Of a stretch of DNA of 64,000 nucleotides, positions 24,186 to 35,589 are shown piece after piece (the stretch's first letter is position 1; the number at the start of each line of letters is the position of its first letter). The DNA comes from Dysidea avara (Eukaryota > Porifera > Demospongiae > Dictyoceratida > Dysideidae). Both the position numbers and the translations under genes were made by a program. Below the pieces are notes generated by a model. The model was not told the DNA's origin, made no database searches, and worked only from the letters and a program-made list of their open reading frames with translations. Location: contig NC_089272.1 in assembly GCF_963678975.1 (NCBI RefSeq), positions 23,605,471-23,669,470 of the forward strand, read 5' to 3'.

Positions 24186-25127
24186 TGACTAAAAATAGTT
24201 CCAACAATAGTGATGATTTCTTGTATGTCAGCATGACGATACTGAGACCTGTAAAAGAATAAGCAGGCACTGAAGTTAACCTTAAATTAAACACTCATGC
24301 AACTGACCTGGAACATCGGTCGCAACACCAAAAACACTTGTTTCGATATCTGATGACACAATCCAGCAGGCACTGAATTAAAAGAGAATGTACAAAAAAT
24401 CAATATGCCGGGCTGTATCAACAATAGCATGGATAATCAAAATGAACAAAAATTATATCCCAGGCTAAGTGAATGAATAACATAACTGTTGGGTAAGCAT
24501 GTCAAACCTGAACATTAGGACATTAGTCAAACAAAGGTACGCCATCACAACTTGGTCATAATACAATGTTTGTACCACTGGACTTCACACTGGTTGCCCA
24601 AAAATTGTGCCATTCCGGGACAACAGCATAATTATGAAACAAATAGTTACTACAACACAGAAGGCTTACTGTTGCACTGTCTACACTGATATACCATAAT
24701 TTAAAAACATAACAGGTGGGCATTAAATACAATACACTTAACATCTGGGTACTAGGAAAAGATTACTAACATCACAACATGTAAACTGACCTGGAAATTA
24801 ACACCCTTGATGCCACTACAGTCTACACTGGATATTTGTTTGAACCCATCAACACTATGCCTGATACATCTGAATAGACTGACCTGCAAATTCACATCAC
24901 TAGTATACAGTGATAATTGATAACTACAAAAACATCAATTGCAATAATACGATTCTTCTGTACGTCAACTGACCTGAAAATCATGACACTCAATACCAAG
25001 ACCTGTAAAAGAATAAGCAGGCACTGAAGTCAACCTTAAATTAAACATACATGCAAACTGACCTGGAACGTCGGTCGCAGCACCAAAGACACCTGTTTCG
25101 ATATCTGATGAAACAATCCAGCAGGCA
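24186..25127 (-). other. Duplicated short exon-like units
   Basis: On the minus strand a 65-bp block occurs twice (25063-25127 and 24308-24372). It is bounded by 'TTCAG' upstream and 'CCAG|GTCAGT' downstream and reads 'ACWIVSSDIETGVFG' or 'ACWIVSSDIETSVFG' without stops. A 29-bp block (24974-25002) reads 'LGIECHDFQ' and also ends at CAG|GTCAGT. Further sites 'TTCCAG|GTCAGT' and 'TTGCAG|GTCAGT' follow near 24790 and 24890. The final piece (ending at 24248 on the plus strand) reads into a stop. The two halves are a direct duplication about 755 bp apart. This could be part of an unknown minus-strand gene with tiny exons, or a repeat that mimics splice sites. Confidence 0.4.
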
Positions 25128-26740
25128 CTGAATTAAAAAGAGAATGTGCAAAAAATCAATATGCCAAGCTGTACCAATAATAGGATGGATAATCAAAATG
25201 AACTAAAATATATATATATCCCATATGCAGGTTAAGTGAGTAACATAACTGTTGGGTAAGCATGTAAACCAGAACATTAGGTCATTAGTCAAACAAAAGT
25301 ACGCTATCACAAACTGGTCACTGATAATTGATAACTACGAAAAGAACAATTGCAATAATACAATTCCTCTGAACGTTAACTGACCTGAAATTCATGACAC
25401 CTGTATCTTTGTTCTTGCATGGTCTCAACTTACATATGTGTTAAATACAATACACCTGAAGTCTGGAATATGAAAAATATGATATAAGCATTATTCCACA
25501 CTGATATAGTAATAGATTATAGGATGTTGTGGAACTTGCCTAAACGTGTAAACTTAAACATGAGGACAACTGCATAATCTGGACACTTGGAATTGTCCAA
25601 TACCTGATGAACAAGTTGGTACTAATGACATTCACTTCAACATTTTATCCCAGCTTGGTGAATCTCTTGTAACTGGTGTTTATTTTCCACCTGCAACCAA
25701 AGTTCTACATTTCTGTGGCTGAGTGTACATAAACTGACCTAGAAAATCAGTATGCCATAGGGGTATGGAAATGGTTCCTTTCCTTCTGTTGTGACATTAC
25801 TTACAGCTGACTGGTAAATGATCATCGATGTCCCCGTGGACCCCAACAATGAGTATATCAATAACTTCACAAATTGGAATGAATTTCCTTTCAACATGTG
25901 GTGGAATGAATTTCCTTTCAACATCTGGTGGACAGGTCCAAAAACCCTATCGCACAAACACGGTGAATCAGTGTGTGGCGATGTGACACGTTGCACAAAC
26001 TTCACTCCTCATTTCGTTAGCATTCAAGACCGGCATATATCATAGAGTACCTCAGTATTCTTGACTCTTACTTCTTCAAGCGTTGCTCAAGTGATGTAGT
26101 TTCTCACAAGGGGCTCGAGTTTCTCATTAAAGTCGAGCCGATTAAAGTACACCTCACCATCCAGTTACATTCTTAAACCATTCAATTTAAAACCACGTAT
26201 CACGAGTGTCCGCTTAAGGTAATTAGGGACTTTCCATGAGATTTCCCCTAAATAGATCACGTGTTAGTTGTCAATCCGGTGGATTCTGGTGGTATACATG
26301 GTTCAACAATGTGGTAAGTGTACTTTAATATAGTATAAGCTGTCAATAATTGTTTGTGCACTGCTAAACTAAGTTATTTTTGTGTGATAAGCATGCTTGA
26401 GGAAGGGTCTGGGGGACGAGACTAATGTTTTGACAGCAGTTGATGATGGCCAGTCAAAGAACTGCGAGAAGAACTACTGTGATGGTGTGATAGTAGAGAA
26501 AAATTCCCACCTCTATAGCTCTGCCTAGGGGCATTAACTAGCATTATCTACAGCTACTATATTATGTTGCTGATATGTACATCCGGTCCTTGAATAAAGG
26601 TGAAAGTGGTAGTAAGGCTCAATCCTATTATTCTGCTGAACAGGCAAGGGAGTCTGGGACTCTTGGGGCATGCTCCCTCAGGAAAGTATAAGTACTACAA
26701 CTTTTTTTGTTTTAATTGCTTCATCAAGATAAAAATTTCA
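25128..26740. other. Intron sequence with a possible minus-strand exon
   Basis: Minus-strand 26005-25739 is open and contains a 27-bp direct repeat reading 'MLKGNSF' twice; it ends at TAG directly followed by GTCAGT, the same ending as the neighbouring exon-like units. Nothing else was recognised. Confidence 0.3.
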
Positions 26741-27103
26741 GTCAAAAGGTGATGATCAAGGCTCTGGTCTTATGCACTGGTTGGAGTGGTTGTATCAATA
26801 CTGCACTGTGACATCCTTGAGGGGTTAGTGCTGGCATTGTCCATGGCAATACTATTCCATCTCCCCGAGTCTTGATGATTGAGTCCTCCATTCCTTTCTC
26901 TGCTGCTCCAATCCTGAAGTTGTGACCACAGTCAAAAGGGGACGATCAAGGCTCTGGTCTTGCATCTATACTGTACTGCAACACCCTTGAGGGGTTAGTA
27001 CCGGCATTGTCCGTCGCAATACTGTTCCATCTCCCATATACAAGTCTTGATGGTTGAGTCCTCTATTCCTTTCTCTGCCGCTCTAATCCTGAAGTTGTGA
27101 CCA
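26741..27103. repeat. Tandem duplication of about 190 bp
   Basis: Two adjacent copies begin 'GTCAAAAGG..GA.GATCAAGG' (26741 and about 26932). They share 'CCTTGAGGGGTTAGT', 'CTATTCCATCTCC' and 'CCTGAAGTTGTGACCA'. The second is shorter and diverged. Confidence 0.8.
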
Positions 27104-27477
27104 AAATATTAAAAAATGGTTATATCATGATAAATGATTATGGTGATAACAATTACAAATGTATTTATAGCTGTGTAGCAACTGTGAACTAATTAGGCAC
27201 TTGCAAGTTTAATTAGGTGTCTGAAGCATTTAACATGCACAGATATGAGATATATTTGTCACATGCAGGCAGTAAAGATAGATTTACTCTAATAGAACAT
27301 TCATACTACACCGTAAATTCATACTTCTGAATTTATGGTGTTATGAAACAATCATTATTATGTATGGATTTTACTGACTCCAAGATAATATTCTGCATTA
27401 ATGTTAATTGCTCATTTCCAAAAAATTACCTTTTAAACCGGCCAAATGTAGAGTCTATCACTGACAAAAATGAGTGA

Positions 27478-28290
27478 TATCCACCTCAAAAACACCTTCG
27501 CTGTAAAAAAGGCGCGCCCAAGAAACTACAAGTACCTGGAACCCAATGTAAAAAACAAAAAGAAAAAAACAGCTCAGCTGAAGTGAAAAGTAACTGGTAA
27601 CTTAAAGAGCTGATATCTGAAGCGGCCAAGAATATAATTACTAAAGTTTAATCCATGCAAGAACACCTTGGCTATAAAACAGGTGTGTACATGAAAGTAA
27701 CTGGCAACTGAAATGGCTGATATCTGAAGCGGCCAAGAATGAATGGTCATATACAACTAATTCAAAAATTTAACACTGAACCTTTATAATTCAGCTGTGT
27801 TCTATATTCACTCTTGCTGCATTGTAAAGTAATTTCTTTTAACTCTAATTGGCTGGTAATTTGGTCGCCTTTTTTAATAGTATAATAGAGCAAAAAAAGG
27901 TGGCCAAATTACCAGCCAATTAGAGTTAAAAGAAATTACTTTACAATGCAGCAAGAGTGAATATAGAACACAGCTGAATTATAAAGGTTCAGTGTTAAAT
28001 TTTTGAATTAGTTGTATATGACCATTCATTCTTGGCCGCTTCAGATATCAGCCATTTCAGTTGCCAGTTACTTTCATGTACACACCTGTTTTATAGCCAA
28101 GGTGTTCTTGCATGGATTAAACTTTAGTAATTATATTCTTGGCCGCTTCAGATATCAGCTCTTTAAGTTACCAGTTACTTTTCACTTCAGCTGAGCTGTT
28201 TTTTCTTTTTGTTTTTTACATTGGGTTCCAGGTACTTGTAGTTTCTTGGGCGTGCCTTTTTTACAGCGAAGGTGTTTTTTAGGTGGATTA
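27478..28290. repeat. 813-bp near-perfect palindrome (foldback element)
   Basis: Two arms of about 400 bp are reverse complements, joined by a loop of about 20-25 bp near 27885. Outer ends read 'ATCCACCT' inward on both sides with only a few differences. Each arm contains 'TTGGCCGCTTCAGATATCAG' twice, 107 bp apart. There is no coding frame apart from mirror images. It sits in intron 17 of the BEACH gene. Likely a long-TIR foldback transposon; no clean target duplication was seen. Confidence 0.9.
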
Positions 28291-28505
28291 TAGATACTGC
28301 CATGAAAATAGCTACTCAAAATTATGGTTATATCAGTAGCTAGCTTACTATGGTCTAAAGTCTTATACACTATGGTTATAGTTGCATTCATGGTGAAATT
28401 TCAACTCATAGCTTTTGGCATACTGTATTGACATGTTTATAATTGCTCTCTCACAATGTGTACATTGACAGTTTTCCACATTAGATTATATATTTTTGCA
28501 AACAG

Positions 28506-28697
28506 ATCAACTAATTCAGAGTGTATTTGGACACCACAGTACAATGTTATGTTTGGATTATAATCAAGACAGAGGATTATGTTCCAATAATGAAGATGGT
28601 CTGATTGCAAGTGGATCATGTGACTGCACTGTAATGTTGTGGAAATGGAGTGGACAAAAATGCCGAATTATTAGTTCAACGTCAGAGTCTATGAAAA
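28506..28697 (+). CDS. BEACH gene exon 18: WD40 blade
   Basis: Intact 192-bp exon. 'LIQSVFGHHSTMLCLDYNQD' and 'GLIASGSCDCTVMLWKWSG' match neurobeachin 'IVFGHWDVVTCLARSE' and 'YIVSGSRDATLLLWYWSG'. It has a GTAAAT donor and joins exon 17 in phase 1. Confidence 0.94.
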
Positions 28698-29132
28698 GTA
28701 AATTATTGTGTGATTATTTGTGCATTGTCTGTTTATCTGTTTCTATTTAGTAAATTCATACAGATATTGATTATTGGCTTTGTACTGTTTCTATTTAGTA
28801 AATTCATACATATATTGACTATTGGTTTTGTACTGTTAGGAAAGTCTATAGTTTGGCAGTCCTCTTCAGTCCACGTTTATAACATTTCTTAATTTGCTGC
28901 CTGCTAGCATGTTAACTCCACCTGTTTTGTAAAAATGCCTAGAGCTACAGTAACATTTTCTCCACTTATAAACACATTTCAGTATACTTATTCATTGTTC
29001 ATCTGTCCAATACTATGTACAGCAAAATGAAATCTTGTAGCATTCCTCAACACTGCATTTACTCCTCAAAAAGTATTAAGATGTAGCCTGCTGTGTGTAT
29101 GTACATGAATTACATACTTTCCATTATATTAG

Positions 29133-29231
29133 ATACTACTGAACCAATAGCAGTACTAACTGGTCATCATACTCCAGTTGTATCTGTTGCACTGAACTGC
29201 AGTTTGGGAATAGTTGCAAGTAGAGCTCTGT
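29133..29231 (+). CDS. BEACH gene exon 19: WD40 blade
   Basis: Intact. 'EPIAVLTGHHTPVVSVALNC' and 'SLGIVASRA' match 'PRAVLTGHDHEVVCVSVCAE' and 'LGLVISGA'. GTAAGT donor at 29232; phase 1 on both sides. Confidence 0.93.
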
Positions 29232-29750
29232 GTAAGTCATGAAATAAACTAAAACTCTAAACTACAATCTATTAAAATAATTCTGGTAGACTAGATCTAC
29301 CAGAATTATTTTATGTTGTAATGCAGTGTTTGGTGTTTGTACTGTTGTCAGCAGAAATACTGTATTTATCCGCTGAGCTCAATAAACACCAGGTCCTAAA
29401 TGCAGGCCACAGAGGCAATACCTTAATGCAAGATCTTGTCTGAGATTATAATAGTAGGACAAGGCTTACTACAATTAATGAAACTCGTGACTTTTCAAAG
29501 GGATGTCAACAGCTAGATATATACTATAGCTCATAAGGCTAAACATATCTTTGCATAAGCTATAGCTATGGATATGCATTGTGAAATATGTATTGACAGT
29601 GCAATACAACACCATACAATTAAACTATATGATTTTTGACCTCCAGAGATTTCTATTGACATTAATGTTGTGGATTGAGTCAGCAACACTGTTTGTTATT
29701 ATGCTGCTAGAGTATATGGCTACTCTATTGGAGTATCTCAATCTCTAAAA

Positions 29751-30375
29751 TGTGACCGGATCTGTGACAACCCAGCATAATGGCGTATTTTTTTAAATCT
29801 TTATTTTTGAATATTTATAATCTACTTAACCAAGTATATGCTCTCTGGCCAAGTTTCAGCCTCGTATGCCAACAACTTTTGGAGCTAGGGTTACAGTCCT
29901 ACTATAACAACAACAGAAAGATCGATTTGTACAGCAAGTATTAGGAAAATAAATTACTGGTACTTACAAAAATTGTTGTAACTTACGAAAACAATGAAGT
30001 ACAGAGTTGCAACATGCACCATCATGTTTACCATTAATAGGGGAGTCCAGCTTTTCCTTCTACCACCTTTCTTCACTACATACAGAGACAAAATCAGTGA
30101 AGAAAGATCAATCGCATACGATTGCTTCTATGTGACATAAACAAATGCCCATAACTCGTGTATCGTTTAGCCTACTGCAAGGATTTTCGAACTCCCCTTG
30201 AGTAGGTGAGTAAGATTTTATCATTAGACCCTTTCTTCACAATTAAAGAACAAAGCATTTAAAAGTTTTACGGAATTTTTTTAATTACACAAATATTTTA
30301 CCCATTGCAATCAATGGCTTATATTGAAAATTTAGGCTTGTACCATTATGCCAGTTTTTTGCAAATCCGGTCACA
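29751..30375. mobile_element. 625-bp terminal-inverted-repeat element
   Basis: The left end 'TGTGACCGGATCTGTGACAA' and the inverted right end 'TGTGACCGGATTTGCAAAAA' match for about 30 bp with gaps. It has no coding capacity. It is related to the element at 39708-40699, sharing the ends and parts of the interior. The flanks are A/T-rich and the target duplication is unclear. Confidence 0.7.
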
Positions 30376-30846
30376 AATTTAGAGTTCTCATAGTTTTCCA
30401 TGTTCCCCTTGTGCCATATTCCTATATGGTATCAAGAAAAGCTTTCAGTATATCATACACAGACATAATCTTCACTAAGATAATTTGAAATATGTTTCAA
30501 GTGCCTCACAATAATCAAGACTGTGTAACTGGCCCACCTGCTAGAAATACAATTGAGCATAACAAATGCAGGCTTTGTTTGTTAAGTAGCAACACTTGAA
30601 AAAGATAAACATACTCTAATAGAACATTCACCACATTAAAATGTAACATTAGCTAGTGTATCATGTGAACCTACTCGGGACATAATATTGTAGACAAACA
30701 TCTTATAAGCACATAAGCAAGTTTAATACATCACACCTAGAAGTGGTAAAGAATTGATATGAGTATTGTAGAGTACCATATAGTAATTATTCTGTAACTG
30801 TGTTTGTGACTCAATTGATCAGTTAGTATGCTATATCTTTACCTAG

Positions 30847-31061
30847 CTGCTTTTGCCTTACTGCACAACACTAAAGGAGACCTATTATGCAAGCTTTCAA
30901 CTACAAGTGATGATGTTTACAATGTTCTTCCCAAATCCACGATGATCACTAATGATGAAAATGTGATAGTTCAGTATGTCAGTGGAGATGGTGGATTAAT
31001 AATCAGATATTCTTGCAATGGACAAAAATTATCAACGTGGACTCTAAAAGAAAATATTTTG
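30847..31061 (+). CDS. BEACH gene exon 20: WD40 region, last exon found
   Basis: The acceptor AG is at 30845-30846 and phase 1 entry reads 'SAFALLHNTKGDLLCKLS', matching 'CLVHTITGDLLRALEG'. 'VIVQYVSGDGGLIIRYSCNG' and 'QKLSTWTL' match 'CIIYYERGRFSNFSINGKLLAQ'. Donor GTATGT at 31062, phase 0. The family has about 90 more residues; I could not find them in the next 8 kb. Confidence 0.88.
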
Positions 31062-31094
31062 GTATGTAAAGCAAAATAATTATTTTGTGATGCA

Positions 31095-31990
31095 TTGGAA
31101 TTTTCAACTAAAGCAGGGACCATACCACATCGATAAAAAGTACTGAAACAAACTGGAGTATTGCATGATATTAAATCACAGTAAAACAATAAGAAGTGTT
31201 ATACCCCTACTGTGCTCAAGATACCATAAGAAGAGCACAGTAGGGATTAATATCGTGCACTACTCCAGCTTGTTTCAGTACTTTTTATCGATGTACTATG
31301 GTCCTAGTTGAAAATTCCAATTTTTTTTTGCGTAATAAAATAATATTATGACTGGTGAAACCACGCATACTGAATTAGTGCTGCATGCCCCAGCTACCAA
31401 TTATCGTCTGAAAAGCCATTACGTTTCGTTGTAGGCTATGTTCAACCTGTTACACAGCATTACGGATCAAGAACTGTTCAAAAAGCACCACTTCAATCAA
31501 AGTAGCCGCTATGAAAAATACAGACAATTTCCATTACGAAGGGAAGCCATCACATGCTACCACCAAATCAACACCTTTTGCTGTCAGCCAAGATAAATGG
31601 GACACAAAGGAGGACACTGGTAAGTCCATGAAGAATGCATTGTACGTACTGCGGTATGCCAAAAAAGCAACTCTCAGGCTGAAGCGATATTGAACAGTGA
31701 AAAAATCAAACCCATAGCCTTAGTCGTTATCGAGTTATGCTTGTATGAAGGCATCAGTCAGTCAGTCAGTCAGTAGAAAATTCCGTTTAATAATTTTTTT
31801 TAAAAATAAAAATTTCTGGAGCAATTTGTTGAAAGCGTTTCAGGTCAATTGAAAGCTTGCTTGTTGGTTGTAACTAACCAATCCTGTCTCATCATTGTCA
31901 GGGAAAGTTGATGCTGGTTTTTGGGTGATATTTTTTTTGTGGGCTACTATTAGAGTATATTGATCATTTTTGGTTATAAGATTTCAAGCT
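31095..31990. repeat. Composite dispersed repeat, copy 1 (foldback plus body)
   Basis: It begins with an imperfect hairpin (31095-31325; arms share 'ATCGATAAAAAGTACTGAAA') and continues into a 650-bp body. Landmarks are 'ACCACGCATACTG', 'GACACTGGTAAGTCCATGAA', a TCAG run near 31757 and 'TTTTTGGGTGATA'. The same order occurs at 40785-41890, so hairpin and body move as one unit. Short open frames in the body are not conserved enough to call a gene. Confidence 0.75.
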
Positions 31991-32030
31991 TTCAAGTCAT
32001 TGTAACTCACCAAGGGTAGTGAGCTAACTA

Positions 32031-32686
32031 CCGTATAGCTGGTAATTTTCGAAAGATTTTTATTTTCGGATATTTCGAAGAGGCCCTTCTCTTCGAAAAT
32101 AAATTCCCACATCCGGTTGTTTTTCAAAAATAAAGTCCCACAAGTGAAAGCAACCGTCTAACTTTCAGTGATTCGTTCGTGTATTCCTCGAGTTTTAACT
32201 CAGTATTGCTGATGATAATGGGTAAACTGTATCATTACTGTACCAATAACCAGAAAACAGGTCATCCAGAATGGGAATTGATGCCGTCTGCTCTAGAATC
32301 TATGGTGATTAGGATACCATGAGCTAGCTATGATCGAGCATGATTGTGCCAGTGAGTACACTCCACCCGAAACTCCCTCAGTCTTCTCTCCAGTGCACAG
32401 GAATGCTATTAGTAAGTCAGTTTTCGGCAAACATTCACGCATCTTCATAATCTGTGACACGAATTTCCGTAACTCCTTCAGTCTTCTCTCCAGTGCACAG
32501 GAATGCTATTAGTAAGTCAGTTTTCGGCAAACATTCACGCATCTTCATAATTTGTGACACGAATTTCCATTTATTTGAAATCCATCCGGACTTCGAAATA
32601 TGCACTCTTTGAAATTAAAATCTTTTGAAATTCAGATTTTGCATCTTGTACGAAAATTTCTGTTTCGAAAATAACCCGCTATACAG
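32031..32686. mobile_element. 656-bp Tc1/mariner-like MITE with TA target site
   Basis: Ends 'CCGTATAGCTGGTAATTTTC' and inverted 'CTGTATAGCGGGTTATTTTC' are flanked by TA (32029-32030, 32687-32688). The interior has many TTCGAAA motifs and a 100-bp tandem duplication (32371-32470, 32471-32570). Confidence 0.8.
32371..32570. repeat. 100-bp tandem duplication inside the MITE
   Basis: Two adjacent copies start 'AACTCCCTCAGTC' and 'AACTCCTTCAGTC' and share 'GCACAGGAATGCTATTAGTA'. I saw only a few differences. Confidence 0.88.
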
Positions 32687-33592
32687 TATGACTTTATTTT
32701 TCAAAGATGTATCAATTCATTACCTTTCAAAGCATTTCTTTATAGAGTGTAGTGTTGTGAGTGCTCATATAGTGGTGGTGGTACAGGCACCAGCTAGATT
32801 TTAAAATGGACGGGACAATAGTTGAAAGCTAATGGTGAAATTACAGAGTTGGCCACATCACAGTAAAACCAACACAGAAAGCATTTGGTCAATAGATAGA
32901 ATGATGGTTATGGAAGACAGATGTTATAATTGTATTGCATTGCATACTATATTGGGTAAGTAGAATTCAAGGAAAATGGAACGGAAAGCGGAAATGGGAA
33001 GGTCATCATGCAATATGCAAGTTGGACAGGTTTGATTTTGTAGCACAATGTTTCTTTGCAGCGTTGTTTAGATCCTTTCAATAAAACGATTGAAACACTC
33101 TAATAGAGCAGTCATCTGCATTAATAATACTCTAATAGAACAGTCAAGAATTGACAAGCATACCAATGCTGCATGTATACCAGGGGCAGAGAAATGGGGG
33201 TTGGGAGGGGAGTTGCCCCCCACTTTTACAAGTGGAGAGGCAGTGCCCCCTCAATGCCCAGTTGCTAAAGTAAAACAACTGTTGTAGTCATTGTTTACCT
33301 TGATGTACTAGAGTTTGTGCTAAAAGTAATTCAATAATTTAAAAAAAAATTATTTTATTCCAGTTATGCAAAAATGGAATACTGCCCCTTTCCCCCACTT
33401 TTGAGTACTGTTCATGTATATTCCCATCATATGACTTCTAAATTACCTGGAAGCATTAAGTGAATAGGCACTGTCAGTTAACTAGAGTACTTTTGGGATT
33501 TGGGAATCTCAGTAGTAATTTCAAGTTATAATGATGTTTAATGTTATGGTTTCAGAGAAGTAGAGAACTTTCAATATTGATGACTCAGTTAC

Positions 33593-33904
33593 AGGTGCGG
33601 ATCCAGACTTACAGAAGGGGGGGGTCAAAATGAACTGAAGCACTACATTGTCTGGTGAGACCAAAATAAAAATAAAAAGGTCACAACCAACTGAAAATAG
33701 CTGCCCACCTCACCAACTATGCATTTACAGCTGATAAAGTACATATAAATCCTTACATAGCCCACTACACACTGCTCTAATACTGTGACTGCTTTATTAG
33801 AGTGACTGCTCTATTACAGTATCTCGCTCTTGGTATACAAAAATTTTGGAGGTGGGGTCAGAGTCTCCTATGCCCCCCCCCCCCCCCCCTGTATCCACCC
33901 TTGC
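33593..33904. mobile_element. Possible G-rich-ended TIR element
   Basis: The left end 'CAGGTGCGGATCCAGA' precedes a G run and the right end, inverted, reads 'CAAGGGTGGATACAGG' with a matching C run. The terminal match is imperfect and no target duplication was found. Confidence 0.4.
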
Positions 33905-34084
33905 TTAGCTATTATTTAATGTATGTTAGGCTATCAGTGTAGGTCACTGGTAGACCCTCAGAATTATTATTCTGTAAAACATTATTATTATTATTATTAT
34001 ATGCTTATCAAAATATACCAAAGGCAAAGGTTTTTTCTTAAGCGAACTAGAAACGTTTCTGCGAAAAAATTAGGGTTGTAGCTG

Positions 34085-34345
34085 TAACCACTTTTCCGCT
34101 ACGCTTGACTGAAGGCGTCAGGCAGGCAGCAGAAAATTCTGTTGAATAATTTTTTTTCAAAATCAGTCTGTAGCAACTTGACACAAACGTTTCGGGTTGA
34201 TCTGAAGACACTTTTGGGCTTGGTTTTACCCAACCAATACTGTCATGTCGTGAGGAAAAATCGTGGCAGGTTTTTGGGTTATATTATATCATGGATTGCT
34301 CCCACACCTTTGATGTCTCTAAGGCCCCTATTTGGTGATTATTAG
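34085..34345. repeat. Fragment of the composite dispersed repeat
   Basis: 'AAGGCGTCAGGCAGGCAG', 'GAAAATTCTGTTGAATAA', 'GGGCTTGGTTTTACCCAACC' and 'TTTTTGGGTTATA' align with the 3' part of the repeat at 31095-31990 and 40785-41890. The hairpin part is missing. Confidence 0.65.
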
Positions 34346-34876
34346 TTTCTCATCCATCGCCCGCATCCTTCTTAAGCTACTGCATGGTAAGCCATTATTT
34401 ACTCTGTGCATATGCATGCTTAGAAGAACATGTGATACCAAACTGTTATAATTTTTTGTTGATGAACGCTACAATGCGCTATATATCGCCAGGAGAACTG
34501 TTTTTAAACCAGCCTGGTTTACTGAAATTGCTTTCGTAAAAGTGTGTGTGTGTAGCTATCATCTACCTATGTTTGTCCGTACGCACCCATGTGAGCAAAA
34601 TCGTTTAATAATGGTAAAAGCAGCTTTTACGTAAGAAATAAAAGTGAAATGAAGTCTGTACAGGTGAACTTTGTTCTGAGATGGTTTCTTTTCGGCGGAC
34701 TGAAATACGGGTGGTGTGTGGCGACTTTCCTCAGACTACCTTCCCCTTGAGGTTTTCAGGTGTTTAGCAACTGAAAAACAATGGTGCAGGCCTCGTACAC
34801 TACCAGGAATAGCCTATCGCTTCGAGTTGAAAGGGGGCATATCCCTTACGTACGCGAACGAAAATGAAGAGCAACT

Positions 34877-35290
34877 TAGTCTCGCGGCGCCCGACCCTAA
34901 AAAGAGGGTCTGGTGAAACTGTGTACAAAAAGTTTGGCGCTGCCGGAATGTTGGAAGCTCCAATCAGATCGCTCCATTTCAAATTGATTATGTAATGCGT
35001 ACATTTCAAAAGATTCGCGGCTTACGGTTAATTACATCCGGTGACTCTGCCACTTAAACTCATTAAGAAAACAGCCATGCAATTCTGCAGGGTTCGTTTT
35101 AACGTTGAATAAATAAAGTAGCGCTATTAGTTTGCTGATGCTGTAAGCGGATCTGGTTGAATGGATGTTGTGATGTAAACAGTGCACTTACGTAACAGGT
35201 AAAACGTCATCCAATAAACATTCCAGAGCTCAAACTTATTGTACACAGTTTCACCAGACCCTCTTTTTAGGGTCGGGCGCCGCGAGACTA
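34877..35290. mobile_element. 414-bp TIR element with 9-bp target duplication (Mutator-like)
   Basis: The ends are inverted repeats of about 60 bp with about one mismatch, starting 'TAGTCTCGCGGCGCCCGACC'. 'AGAGCAACT' flanks it on both sides (34868-34876 and 35291-35299). Nine-base duplications are typical of Mutator-like elements. The terminal repeat contains a small hairpin (GACCCT..AGGGTC). There is no transposase inside, so it is non-autonomous. Confidence 0.85.
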
Positions 35291-35589
35291 AGAGCAACTC
35301 TGAGGTTTTGTCGAGAGAATTTGTGGGAAAAAACACGTTAGTCACACTATAAAACAGTTTAGAAGATACTTCTGTGCGTAACATGTTGGTAAAAGCGGTT
35401 TGTTTAACAAACGCTTCCTTAGCAGTGCATAGCAACGTAATTGAACGAATTACGAATATTTCATGAACTACAAAATACGAGAATTAGCTAATAATATTAT
35501 TGTACAACCCAAAACTACCCTATTGTAAAGTAGTAATACATAGTTGGTTAATTCAGAGTAGAGTTAGCTAGCTGCATGGCGCCTGGTTT

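Noticed and set aside
27574-28194. Two identical 60-codon frames on opposite strands
   Set aside because: They are mirror images produced by the palindrome, with no independent coding evidence.
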